Below are positions 25,501 through 36,000 of a stretch of DNA of 64,000 nucleotides, one piece after another. How positions within the stretch are numbered: the stretch's first letter is position 1; each line of letters opens with the position of its first letter. A model generated the notes under the pieces. That model made no database searches and had not been told where the DNA came from. It saw only the letters and a program-made list of their open reading frames with translations. Source of the stretch: Membranipora membranacea. Taxonomy: Eukaryota > Bryozoa > Gymnolaemata > Cheilostomatida > Membraniporidae. The position numbers and the translations under genes were made by a program. The DNA is taken from assembly GCA_914767715.1 (NCBI GenBank), contig OU612066.1, forward strand, positions 27,068,283 through 27,132,282, in the 5' to 3' direction.

Positions 25501-26758
25501 ATAACAAAATAAGCCAAACACCCTGTTCTATTGAAGCTTTAATAACCATAGGTTTTTTAGATGAAATGACCCACAAAACATGATCATGACACAACGTCAT
25601 ACACATTTGGTCTTCAAAAGCTAATAAACAAATGCTAAGGTCATCTACTTTAACATATAGACTGCTTCGAAAAAATATTAGATTATTATATTTCACCTTT
25701 AGCACTTTTCAAATTCAAAATCCGATCGAAATTGATCGATGTATGAACAAAAAACCTGGATTATGGGCATCAAATCAATAATAACATCATTGCTTCTACA
25801 CCTTCCAATGACGTTACGTCGCCCCACAATTAAAGCGCCTCACTTCAGCTGCATACAGTATCCTGTCTAGGTTTATTATTAAGTCTATAAGGAGAACTTA
25901 CACTGATTACCAAAGCGTTCGCTCAGTCGTATCCATATTCCTTTGATTTACTATATAAATATTCAATATTCTAAAACACTCACAGTAAAGTTAAGCTTGA
26001 TGCTATTGATAAATCATTATATAGGCTTGTGAGGCTTTGACTTTATTTTCAGATCATACTGGATGGAGACAAGTATGAGGTATATGATCCAAATGAGGTG
26101 AGTTGAATGGGCATCGATTTGGCAATTCAAATGAAGTTGCCCGTTGTTAATTTGAATGTCATTTATTAGGTTGCCATGATGATAAAACTTCAAAATGTTC
26201 AACTGCGGTTGAAAATTGAACCTGAGCCTCCAATGCCACAGCCTACGATGTTAACAGCTCAGCCACACGCATCGGAGACCAAAAGCAAATGATGGAACAT
26301 GCACAGAAATTAACGAAGGTTTAACTCGATAACTCTTGTATAATTGATGTGAAATCGATACATGGGGATTTTTAGGTGTTTGTGATTTTCCTATAACCTT
26401 GCTATAAGGATCTTTAAAGTAATTTGAGAATCATATGTGGGTTACTATTCGCCTTAAACGCGGAATCATGATGAAGATAAAATCTTTTAGCTGTATATTC
26501 TAAAATATACTTATTTCATGACTACAACAGATCCAACATCCATATCACCAATTCATTTATATTTATTATCAGCTCACCCTTGCGGAGATCTTGATCGCTG
26601 AAATAGAGCATGGAGACAATGATGATGATGATGACGATCCGACAGTACGTGTAAACAAAGGAGATATTGTTCTAGCAGGTGGCATTATCGGTGCCCTTGT
26701 TGTCATAATCATCATAATAATCTTTGTAATCATAATCTTTGTGAAGAGAAATAGATAA
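8673..26758 (+). CDS. CLCA-family protein, gene A (23 exons, complete)
   Basis: Calcium-activated chloride channel regulator-like protein. Exons: 8673-8873, 9985-10101, 13367-13544, 14379-14525, 14646-14984, 15189-15455, 17397-17508, 17997-18156, 18433-18595, 19019-19140, 19289-19513, 19656-19792, 20186-20330, 20631-20840, 21123-21278, 21430-21553, 21752-21837, 21982-22084, 22417-22572, 22826-22969, 23483-23676, 26053-26097, 26573-26758. They sum to 3717 nt, an exact multiple of three, with matching phases at every junction. Order: signal peptide, N-terminal CLCA region with cysteine motif GGCGEEGD, a 251-residue insertion, degenerate HEXXH helix (REWGHLRWGLFDE), vWA domain, beta-sheet domains, FnIII-like domain, membrane helix. 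CLCAs are usually about 900-940 residues; without the insertion this one is about 987. Known family members are cell-surface or secreted glycoproteins that modulate TMEM16A-type chloride channels through the vWA domain; that role here is inferred. The paralogue is gene B. Confidence 0.9.
10285..12939 (+). mobile_element. Non-LTR retrotransposon (CR1/Rex-like) in intron 2 of CLCA gene A
   Basis: A degenerate LINE in sense orientation. Endonuclease remnants occur at about 10330-10760 (ESWLTPG-like, GGGILMYID, ILLMGDY). Reverse transcriptase follows from about 11475 with FLDFSSDFNTI (box A), TGTPQGSVLSPLLF (box B) and KYADDT (catalytic box C), then KYLGVEIDNRLGF. The C-terminal tail is at 12454-12831. 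Several stops and frameshifts break the ORF (for example TAG at 11211 and TAA at 10762), so it is dead. The 3' end is an AATC-repeat tail at 12922-12939, typical of CR1/L2-type elements. It is absent from gene B intron 2, so it inserted after the duplication. Confidence 0.82.
14379..15455 (+). CDS. Gene A exons 4-6: 251-residue insertion in the CLCA metallohydrolase domain
   Basis: Three exons (147, 339 and 267 nt), each beginning and ending in phase 1, lie between the T-P-F segment and the HEXXH helix, where ordinary CLCAs have no such domain. Exon 4 starts with LYEMYGFDPFEHRDIAFE. Exon 5 contains FQHTLWGFLMK, then DRFEVY, then LHNSKVGRELA. The spacing and residues resemble the bacterial DUF6973 family (a histidine-tryptophan helix, an acidic HE-like site and an LHNN-VGR motif). 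Exon 6 includes YDAWIDASVSEVQKAMRTGK. The same three exons occur in gene B with strong conservation, so they are real coding exons. No function is known. The DUF6973 link is motif-level inference. Because all the flanking phases match, skipping the cassette would keep the frame. Confidence 0.85.
15948..16011 (-). ncRNA. tRNA-like SINE head (left half of dimer)
   Basis: Box A- and box B-like pol III promoter elements at tRNA spacing, but the acceptor stem does not close, so this is a SINE head and not a functional tRNA. Confidence 0.6.
16031..16094 (+). ncRNA. tRNA-like SINE head (right half of dimer)
   Basis: D-arm-like TGGCGTGATGGTAGCG followed at tRNA distance by the T-arm-like GGGTTCAAAAACCC. 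There is no intact cloverleaf. Confidence 0.6.
17397..18595 (+). CDS. Gene A exons 7-9: degenerate active-site helix and end of N-CLCA region
   Basis: Exon 7 encodes the family hallmark helix normally read as HEWAHLRWGVFDEY. Here it is REWGHLRWGLFDE, so the first zinc-ligand histidine is arginine while the glutamate and second histidine remain (codons at 17411-17425). Exon 8 starts CPRNIKGR and carries the cysteine-rich stretch ending in MYAEFLPG. Exon 9 contains VTQFCNGG and later SPNQQNRMCNQQSARTVM, the conserved CLCA segment just before the vWA domain. Junction phases are 1, 2, 0 and 1, identical to gene B. Confidence 0.88.
19019..20330 (+). CDS. Gene A exons 10-13: vWA domain with MIDAS motif
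   Basis: Exon 10 ends in VCLALDTSGSM, the DxSxS metal-ion-dependent adhesion site. Exon 11 supplies the threonine site (GGSTDIGAGL) and exon 12 the third site (LLLSDG). All MIDAS elements are therefore present. In mammalian CLCA1 this domain contacts TMEM16A at the cell surface, and a similar extracellular ligand-binding role is inferred. The 122, 225, 137 and 145 nt exons equal those of gene B. Confidence 0.9.
20443..20498. repeat. CCTATGA heptamer tandem repeat
   Basis: About seven copies of a CCTATGA unit with minor variants in intron 13 of CLCA gene A. Confidence 0.85.
20631..22084 (+). CDS. Gene A exons 14-18: beta-sheet domains after vWA
   Basis: Exons 20631-20840, 21123-21278, 21430-21553, 21752-21837 and 21982-22084 encode the beta-rich region that follows the vWA domain in CLCAs. 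Recognisable pieces are SFTSSSDIQVDV, VVVTITSTPVKGQDPI, LKGVVPVSGLEV with NDKGTG, and CDGVYSGNLN with FNGDGYYGWK (the family's DGIYSRY / NGRYSLKV pattern). All exon lengths match gene B. Intron 17 is only 144 bp here but about 3.8 kb in B because of insertions there. Confidence 0.87.
22417..23676 (+). CDS. Gene A exons 19-21: fibronectin-III-like region and RSKR site
   Basis: Exon 19 carries PPEPVRDLTL followed by FTIGWTAAGDNPGQGTG, a typical start of the C-terminal FnIII-like domain of CLCAs. Exon 20 begins ATGYEL and exon 21 ends with VYYIRLRAFDADKNG and WSNIVSAFF, the closing strands. Exon 21 also encodes RSKRS at about 23509-23523, which fits the furin consensus RXKR; gene B keeps it. Intron 20 holds a GACT/GACC microsatellite. 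Confidence 0.87.
23038..23236. repeat. GACT/GACC microsatellite
   Basis: About 200 bp of tetranucleotide repeat in intron 20 of CLCA gene A. It grades from GACTGATT through pure GACT to GACC and CTAC variants. Gene B intron 20 lacks it. Confidence 0.9.
24043..25895. mobile_element. Inverted-arm (MITE/foldback) element in intron 21 of CLCA gene A
   Basis: The left arm, about 24043-24265, and right arm, about 25722-25895 (reverse complement), share ACTATATGGAGC-like ends, GGCATTTAATTGTGGGCGAC, CATTGGAAGGTGTAGAAGCA and ATCCAGGTTTTTTG. They enclose about 1.45 kb with no recognised protein. Intron 21 is 2.4 kb here but only 659 bp in gene B, so the insertion follows the duplication. The same arms recur at 33.1 and 36.2-36.4 kb. 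Confidence 0.7.
26053..26758 (+). CDS. Gene A exons 22-23: acidic linker and C-terminal transmembrane helix
   Basis: Exon 22 (45 nt) encodes ILDGDKYEVYDPNE. Exon 23 adds an acidic linker with six aspartates from a GAT run, then a strongly hydrophobic helix rich in Ile/Val and Gly, closed by the basic tail VKRNR and TAA at 26756-26758. This predicts a type I membrane protein with a very short cytoplasmic tail, like CLCA2. No AATAAA lies close downstream; the nearest I see is near 27434. Confidence 0.88.
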
Positions 26759-29430
26759 CTTCCTACATAAGCACCACTGTAGTATTATCTAACATTCAAA
26801 GGTTGTTCATGATAAGGTTCTTCTTGATTTATTTAACTTATTAGCTCTACAATGTAGGAAATCGGTACATTTTTGGCTAACAACATTATTATATGAAATA
26901 TATTTGCATCAAAACATTTAAAAACATAAACAATAATGATTTATTGTTGATAATGGTATTGGCAGCACACTGACTTTTTTCTAATCCTTACTGGCAGGCA
27001 CTTTTACTGGTACCTTTTCGTAGACTACTAGAAACTTAAAAATTATATATATTTAACTACTCAGGTCATACTTTAAATTAAGTGATTTTATCAAAAAATG
27101 TTCAGACAATCTAGTAGTTTTTAGCTACTCATAAACTGTTAGTCACTGATGTGAATCATGATTACACGATTTTGCCATATGCATCTTTTCTTTCCATCCC
27201 TGTTATTTTTGTGAAATTGATTAGTCAGTCTTGGTTGGGTCTTCACATGCTATAGAAAGGTCTAAAGAAAATAAGGCAATCTATAATATAAGATCAATCC
27301 CTTTTTTGTTACAAAGAGTAATTGAATATTCAAAATAATTTTTTTATCTTTTCATAAATTTGTTTTTAAAAATTTTTTTCAATGTTGTTTCAACCAATTT
27401 TTGCTCTTTCTATTTTGGCTATAATTTTCCATGAATAAAGAAAAATTCTTCACTGTCCACCCGTCATCAGGATAAATTAATGAATCTGAACATGAGATTA
27501 TTTCATCATGAAAAATAAATGATAATGATGCCAACTTTTTGATTGGACTTGAAATGCTACTATGACTACCCTGCATCTTCCATCAGCATTCAGTGGAAAG
27601 GTTCATCAAATATTTCAAAGATTTCAACAATAAGGTTAGGCCCAAAATAGTTTATTTCTTTTTGTATCAGTAAAGGGTTTGGGGTTATGAGTAAGAACAA
27701 TTATTATTTATTACAACTGGGCAATATCAATATGATTTTTATTTTAATAAACTATGCAAGTCTCACATAGTGTTGCAAGTTAAATGTTGGTATGTGAATA
27801 AGGTCACTAACTAACAGAAACTAAGCTGAAGGTAGCTAATAATTTAAGAACAGCCGTGAAGCCAAACAGCAAAAAGATTAAGATGATTAAAACCGGCAGT
27901 GTTAACCACAACGGCAGAACATTGCTCAATATCATAACAAGCCTAGCATTTGAGACAATTTCATCAAATTCGACATCAGCTTAGACATGTATATTACAAC
28001 GTGTACATTCTGAGTAGAGGGTACAGTAACTGTCTGTAAATTTTAACTTCGAACTACAGAAAATTACTATTATTGTGTATATACCCAACTATCTAGCCGC
28101 AATCTAACGTTCTGCATAAGCTTTCTGGTGCAAAATATACCACAGTGTTTTAAGCTGCCGAGGGCATCCTATATTAGGTTTATTTCAAGCTCGTTCACAC
28201 CTTTACAATAAAGGCAATCTTTGTGATTAGCTATCTCATATATTCTCACAAAACTATCAATACCATTCCTTGTGAATTATGTGTATTGCTTGGAATTATG
28301 GGGTAATTGGTGTGGAGGGTTTGAGGTGAGAAATGTGGATGAATGGTGAAGGTGCTAAGGCCTAAGCCTGTACATACAAGATGGACCCAACTGACTTATT
28401 TTCAATTCGGCTTTCTTTTACAAACCCGACAGTAGTAATGCTTCAGTTCAGTGACATGAGTGTATTTAACTTTATTTGATAATTTTGACACTGACATATC
28501 ACAGTTTTGTTATGTTAGAATCTGCGAGTCCTTACATTTGGTAATGGCTACTGGCACATTGCATTATGTATCACAAGTGTACACTACTAAACCCACATAT
28601 ACCTTACTCCTAGCAAGCAGGAACTCCCTTTGCTTTTGTTGCTGATATCTTATGATACATTTCGGCTTTATCCTCAGTTGTCATGAGAAGCATTCCCTTC
28701 TTAACATTTATTCCCATTTGTTTTTTATCCAAACCAATGATGCTTTGAGGAGCCAGTATGAAGCATCGCATATTTGACGTTGCATACTTAACAGACTGGG
28801 TGGGGGATGAGGTTAAAAACTTTTCATGAAATATTTAATTGTAAACTCAAATTCAGGCACTGGTTCCTCATCGCCTTGGTTCGATTCTTGGCTCTTAACC
28901 CACTCAGCTATGCTATGCCATCCCTTGAATTGGCGAATTTTTTTTGTAGATGCTTCTCACGACTATTGCGTTTTTTGAAGTTTTCAAGGGTTTTGCAGGT
29001 TGAAAATCTGCTCCGACATTGGTGGAGCAAAGTTTGTTCCCTATTCATTGATGCTTTGCTCATTGTTAATTCTCTCAGCATTTTGTGATAACTGAGTGGG
29101 CCTCAATTGCTGTTATGGGGTATATTTGAGAGAAGATTTCAGGTATAGAGAAGTCTTCTTTCTTGCCTAAAGACATAATATTGGCTATCAAAGATGGTTA
29201 AACAGATATAATTACATTTAAATTTCCAGTGGTTCTATGACATAAATATAAATAAAAAAGTAAAAGTATATTGGCATGAAAAAATACACAGTTTGTTGCC
29301 AATAACAAAAACAAAAATTCATAAAAAAATTCATAATTATGTTTGGTAAATGTTTGGATTATATCAATGAATAACAATGGGGCACAAATACATACACAAC
29401 AGTTATAAAAAAACTAATATAATAACATGT
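26759..29430. other. Convergent intergenic region between the two CLCA genes
   Basis: It holds the 3' flank of gene A. No gene is recognised. An open + frame at 28807-29088 has no domain. A tRNA-box-like segment lies near 28865-28925, but its two boxes are on opposite strands. Confidence 0.5.
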
Positions 29431-29800
29431 CTTAAAGCCATAGTTACGCCTCCCCATATTTGGTATCATATTGAAGGTCTCCGTCTAATTAAGAGGATCG
29501 TGGCAACCTTTTGATAACCTATGGATACAGTTGAAACCATAAGCTTTACTAAAATGAAAATTTTTTTCAACTTTTCCTAACCACTAAGGTTGTCCCCCTC
29601 CTAATCTTTATAAGGTATAATGGATAAAGAGGGGACAACCTCAGTTGTTGAGAAAGATAGAGAACGACTTTTCATTCCAGTAAAGCTTACGGTTTCAACT
29701 GTGTCTGTGAGCAATTTGAGAGGTTGTCATGGTGCTCTTATTAAGACTGAGACCTTCAATATGATACCAAATATGGGGAGGAGCAACTGCAGATTTAAAG
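29431..29800. mobile_element. 370-bp palindromic MITE beside the 3' end of CLCA gene B
   Basis: Left arm 29431-29608 and right arm about 29620-29800 are imperfect inverted copies over their whole length. Shared blocks include CTCCCCATATTTGGTATCAT, ATTGAAGGTCTC, CAGTTGAAACC, TAAGCTTTACT and AGGTTGTCCCC. It lies about 55 bp past the old stop codon of gene B and would form a long hairpin in that 3' UTR. A + frame at 29620-29841 is a by-product of the arm. Confidence 0.85.
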
Positions 29801-29855
29801 ATCAAAGTTTTGCCTTATCATGTGAGTTAATTTCAGAATGATGTTATGTAGGAAA

Positions 29856-30040
29856 TTATTTATATCTCTTTACAAGGAATACAAACAACCCAACTACGGC
29901 GACAAGGAAAAGTGCACCAAAATGCTTCCTGCTATAATGAAATATACGCGCACTTTTGGGTCATTAGCATCACTTGTTGGAGTTTGTATGACATTGTCTC
30001 TGTTCTCCATCTCAACGATCAGGCTCTCAGCGAGGGTAAG
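29856..30040 (-). pseudogene. Gene B exon 23: frameshift before the transmembrane helix
   Basis: The exon starts at 30040 with LTLAESLIVEMEN, in phase with exon 22. After IIAGSI the spliced frame runs to a stop at 29894-29896. The next frame, entered one base earlier, reads GALFLVAVVGLF then VKRYK and TAA at 29856-29858, which is the homologue of the gene A membrane helix and tail. The exon to this old stop is 185 nt against 186 in A, consistent with a single-base loss around 29918-29922. The gene upstream is open, so only the anchor appears broken. A sequencing or assembly error is the main alternative. Confidence 0.8.
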
Positions 30041-33000
30041 CTGATAAGAAAATATTAATCATATTGATGATAGTGATTGTGGTAATAATAAAAAAGTATA
30101 GTATTCTAATATATGTTATGCCATTTAATCAATACCATTTCCTTTTAACCATCAGATTGCTTTTGAAATAAGCTTTGAGAACGAGCAGAAAAACTTTAAG
30201 GTTTTATTGTTCTGTATTTGAGACCCATCACCTATGAAAACCAACACCCTAAACATGGCTCTTTAGCAGTGCACATTATTAGTTGTATTATTCAATTGAT
30301 CCAAATATACTCACCTCATTTGGATTGTACATTTCATAGCTTTCTCCATCCAGTATGATCTGAAAAAGAAAGTCCAGATTTTACACCGACATCGGGCTCA
30401 TGATCCTCCATCACAATTATCCAACATGCCCTTACTGTGAAAGCTTTAGATGGTGGCATATTCAGTTACATTTTGTCAGGAACGGGTGGAATTGAAAAGT
30501 ATCAATATCAATCAAGCTTCAAATTGAACCAGGGCCATCACTGAAAACGCACATGAAAATGACCTAACAATCTAAAATTCAATGTGCATTGATTGGAAAT
30601 CCAAACCAGGGTTTTGTATGATGTGTGGTCAGTCGGACTGCAATGTCATTATTAGTGTTAGGTCAACCAAAATTACGAACGGTAACAAAAGAAGCTTCCA
30701 AATATTCATAGAAAATTCAACTATCAGGTATCCAATTAAAAGGAATGTCAGTGCACAGGCTTACCAGCTTTTCAATGCATTGTGTTTTGATTTCTAAGAG
30801 ACAACGGGTTCGAATAAAGATAGAAACATTTGACGTTGACTAATACCAATATTCTGATTGATTAATATATTCATTAATTACAGTTCAGGCGCTATTAGTA
30901 CCAATGTTTGTTGATGACATAAATCTGTAAAGACTATGATTGAATTGATGTAGAAATGCATAAGAATAGATGTTTGAAGAATCTGAATGATCATTATTTA
31001 CTGGCTGTGACCACTTACTGGTTTCTCAAAATCTTCTGGTTTTAAGAAGGAAGCAGAGACAATGTTAGACCAGGCAGCACCATTTTTCTCTGCATCAAAC
31101 GCTCGGAGCCTGATATAATATACAATCTCTATCTGGCTTTGTGTAGAGGTTTGGCTGTTTTCATCATCAATAGACCGCTTTGATCTGCTGTTGATAATCT
31201 TGGCCAGCTCAGCTGAGGAAAAATTATTTCTTATTAATGAAGGCAGGAATGTTGCTTAGGAAGAATGTAATTGTATTATAGCCAACATTGATATAATGCA
31301 TTAATATGTGTGATTCTGACAAACTGAAAATTTTGCCTTCTGTTGTTGCCAATCATCAATGAGTTGGTCGACCTATTTTGCCTCAGGACAGGAGATTCTT
31401 TTTAACAGAATATTGACAATGCTTCTGTTTGAGAATACAGCAAAGGTAACATAACATATACATGAGTCGGCTCCTATCAATCAATTATCAATGTAGCTAA
31501 CATCAAAATACATATTCTATGAATAGCCATTAATATAATTAAATATTATGAACAAATACTTAAATGAGGGACTTATTATTGCTTACTTGCATTGATTGTC
31601 ATCTGGACCGGTTCTCCAGCTTCCCTCTCCAACTCACTTGAGTTTGTCCAAACAATGTGATTAGGTTGCAGGGATGTGCTATTCAGTAAGGAGTTCGGAT
31701 CAGTATGTGCTGCAAGCTCATATCCTGTGGCTAGTAAGAGAGAAAAAAAACTGCATATAGCTTGTGGGTCAAAAGTTTACAACAAGACTTAAAATAATTG
31801 GTTGCTTGAACCAGGTGTGACATGGGTGAAGCTTATCATTCAGTTCAATTCAGTTTCATATATAATGATTGCCCTTTGAACTCATCCATTCAGGTTAACT
31901 GGTTATCATTTACCTCATTTATGAGGCCAATGATTCTAATGACCAGGAAAATCAATAGCAAACCAACCTGTACCCTGGCCAGGGTTATCTCCTGCTGCTG
32001 TCCAGCCAATAGTAAAAGTATCTGATCCATCGACAGCAGTCAGCAGTGTCAAATCGCGAACAGACTCTGGGGGCATCTGATCTCTCAATATCCTCCTCCA
32101 GTTAGTCAAATAAATAAGCCCACCTATAAAATTATATAATAGTTTCATTGTTTTATTTTAGTAGAACTTTCATGATTACATAAACAAAGAACATTTATGC
32201 TCTACTTAGTCAAAAAGGTTTTAGTCATAAATAGATGTTCAACTAAGGAACAGCTCACTATAAATTACATGCTATTGGCCTATGTGCAAATTTCTGGAGC
32301 TTTGGGATAATGGGCGGATAAATAAACTTCTTTTTTCTAGTTTTTACTTGTAACTACAGTGTATATACCTCCATAGAAAAGAAGTGACAACAAAGAACAT
32401 TAGTTAAGGTTGTTTCAAAAACTTCAACTGCGCAATTGTCACAACTATAATACCCTTAGGAATCTAAGGCAATGTAAAGTCAAAAGCCAACACACAAGAA
32501 AATCATAGCCTTTGAGAAATTGTTGATGAAAGGTATGACACCTTGATTCATTCCAAGAAATACTGCAGTATAATAAATGAAGGGAGTTTATTGGTTTACT
32601 ACATGTTTTACTGTAAGCTACTCTGACCTTCCAGGTTTCTTGTTATTGAAGGAAGTGGTAGCCCTTCGTTTCTTGCACAAAATGTTCTTTCTCTGACATT
32701 CCTCAAGAAAGGATAGCCACCTACATCTACCTGGAAGTACGCAATATTTATGCAAATTTGTTCATACATTAGGTTTGGCCTTAAAATGCTATTTTATTTC
32801 TCAGGTTAAGACCTTAAAGAATATAAAAAGATTATGTGATTTTGCTCTTTGCCAGGCATAACTAATGTAATTACATAAGAATTCCATGATGAGAAAATCC
32901 TGAACCAACTCTAAACCCCCGAAACCAATAGCATTAAAAGTTGTCTGCACAACCAACTGATAACTCTGATTCAAAATAGAAAGGTGTATGGGTAGAAATG

Positions 33001-36000
33001 CTGTTATTAGCCGGATTGATTTCAATAAGAAAATCATAATGGAACTTGGGCTTAGTTTGGATAATATAGTCCGCCCACACAAACGATGTAATATTAGGAT
33101 ATAAGTCTACACCATTGACATAATAATAAACCTAGACAGGACACTATATACAGCTGAAGTGAGGCACTTAATTGTGGGCGGCCTAGCGACATTGGAAGGT
33201 GTTGAAGTAATGATGCTATCATTGATTACAGTCCACAATCCAGGTTTTTTGTTCATAACTCAATTTATTTTGATCGAATTTTCAATTTGAAAATTGCTTT
33301 ACAATCAGCAGGAAATTTGGAGAGTAAAATTGGGATCCTTGTAGATCGATTTGCTCCTTTCAAAACACAGCGTTCATAGCAAAAGAGTGATCTTTGCTGG
33401 TCATGTCCAGTAGCTACACAGCTTGTTAAATTAAAAAGACAGGCTTTTCAAAAATTTGCTGACAGTGATTACGATAAGTCCTCAGTTGCTTGGAAAAATT
33501 ATCGTGTTTTGCGTAATCAAGCCGCAAATGCAGTGCGAGATGCAAAAAAGCAAGTTACAACAGCTGTCCTTGGTGATAATTCGATTTCTCAATGGCAAAA
33601 CATCAAGATTTTTCAGGATAGTATACACCAAGGTAACCACACAATAAAAGAAATGGATTTTAACGGTTAAAAAACAACATCTAACTCTGAAATAGCAACT
33701 GGTCATTTTGTCAGATACTGTTCCTACTGAAATCCTAAATTTTAACCACAACATATTTGCCTTTCAAGAGACAGATAATTCTGAAGTATCCAAAAAATTA
33801 AATTCCCCAAAATCAAGGAAAACCGGAGGTTTGTCACAAAAATACCAGCTTTTATATACAACCTTTTAGAACCCCTAATTATTAATCCATTGACTCATAT
33901 TATTAATCTTAGCCTAAAGACCAATCAATTCCCAAATATTTGGAAAAAAGCTCTGGTAATTCCAATTTTCAAAAGTGGTAAAACAACTTCTCCTAGTAAT
34001 TACAGGCCAATTTCATTGCTGCAAAATACTCAGCAAAGTTTTGGAAAAAATAGTGAATGAGCAAATGTGTGAATACTTAGACTCTCATGACCTGATAGCT
34101 TCTAGACAATTTGGTTTTTCGTAAAGGCACATCAACTAATCAGATACTTTTACAATTGGTCAACAAAATCAGACATCAGCTTTCCAAACCTGATTCCCGT
34201 TTTGTCACGCTTGCTGCAATAGACATAAAGAAAGCATTTGATTGTGTTAATCATGAGTTACTGACCAAAAAATTATCTTTCAAGTTTCACTTTGAAAAAC
34301 GTGCTTGCACTTTCATCAAAGATTATCTGTCTAATAGGGTACAAGCTATGAAAGTGAATGGCCACATCTCGGACTGTTGTATGATTAGAACAGGGGTGCC
34401 ACAAGGTTCTGCTTTGGGCCCATTATTATTTATAATGTTTATCAATGATTTGATGAGGCTTCAAAACTGCTACCTCTTTGCTGATGATTGCTTGTTGGTT
34501 ACTGGGGGTAATAATCCCTTAAAATCTGCTCAAGCAATGGAAATGACTATGGTTCAAGCCTCTGAATGGTACAATTCTAGCTGTCTAGTGTTAAATAGTG
34601 CCAAGACTGATGGAATGACAATATCAGTGTGCCTGCGGCTGTGCTTGCGGCCTGGGTACGTTGCCTTTGGGGTGGTGTAATTGCTATGTGTTTGTAGCAT
34701 TGACCTGATTGGTCGCATGGCGGTGATAATTGGTTTACTTGCTTTGGTGTGGGGTCTCTTGTTTGCACTACTGCATTGCCCTTCAGTGTGGATTTGGTTA
34801 TCTATTAATTAGCATCTCACTTCAGTTATACTATAATTGAATTTTCCTTAATTTTACATGTGATTTATTGAGTCATTGGAGTTGACGAGAGCCTTCTGGA
34901 TCACTGAGGTGAGATCTTGTATAACATTATTATTTTCATGGTTATTGATGTTCGCATTACTGATATTATTGATGTCAGATTTTCTTTTGTCAATGATTTG
35001 ATGTCATTATCATCATCACTGGTATTTATGCCATTTATCTGAACTGAACTTATGCAATGTTTTTTCTCTTATTTCAGTTTTACAACACATATCGTTATAA
35101 TATAACACATCAGACTGTAACTCAACCCAGAAACCTGGTTCCACACACTCCTATAACACCAACAAAACAATTAAACAACAAACATACGCTGCCCTGCAGC
35201 TACAATTTTGAATTTTAAAAACATGACTTTTAAACAAACCGAAGAAATAAAATACTTAGGAGTTGTGTTGGACAACAACTTGAATTTTAAAAGTCACATA
35301 AAGAAAGTAAAACAGAAATTATACCCTATTATCACAAATTTTTAGCATAACAGAACATTTTTATCTCCCCAGCTGGCTCGCGCCTATGGTATACTGGTCT
35401 CATTCGATGTCATCTGGAATATTGTGCATCTTTAATGCACTCCATGAACGACCAAATAAAAAAAAGAATTTCAGAAAATTGAGAATCGCTGCCTCAAAAT
35501 AATTGATTTTAACCAAACAAAAGATGAGACAAGGCATCTATACAGTATCCCTAAATTTTTAACTCGTTTTGAATACCTTTATCTTTTAAGGTTTTACCAA
35601 CTTGTCAATTCTCAGGTGCCAATCATTGATAGAGAACTTTTACCTAAAAAATTGACTAGCGAAACTCGTCCCTCTAAAAGCGAAGTATTACAATTATCAA
35701 AGGACAAATTTAGATTTGCCATCGCCAATTTTGGTGCCAAACAAGTCAATTCATTACCTCACCACAGTAAGCTATGCTCAACAGTTATTATGTTTAAATC
35801 TGCCATAAAGAGCCACCTTCTTCATTGTTAGTTCTCTAAATTTCTTTCCAATATTTTATTTTTATTGCTTATTATTTGACGTATATCTGCTTAATGTTTT
35901 TCTTTGATGACTTGCTAACTGATAAAAAGTATTTTGTGTATTAATAATGAACTTTTTCTTAAACTTCTTAGTAAATTTTACAGTTAATAATTCTTATGCT

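Noticed and set aside
28860-28930. tRNA-like boxes
   Set aside because: The box B-like motif reads on + and the box A-like motif on -, so no single tRNA or SINE promoter can be formed.
28807-29088. 93-codon + frame in the convergent intergenic region
   Set aside because: No motif, no splice-consistent neighbours and no counterpart elsewhere in the window.
29620-29841. 73-codon + frame near the gene B 3' end
   Set aside because: It is encoded by the right arm of the palindromic MITE and has no independent support.
29838-30044. 68-codon + frame
   Set aside because: It is the complement of gene B exon 23.
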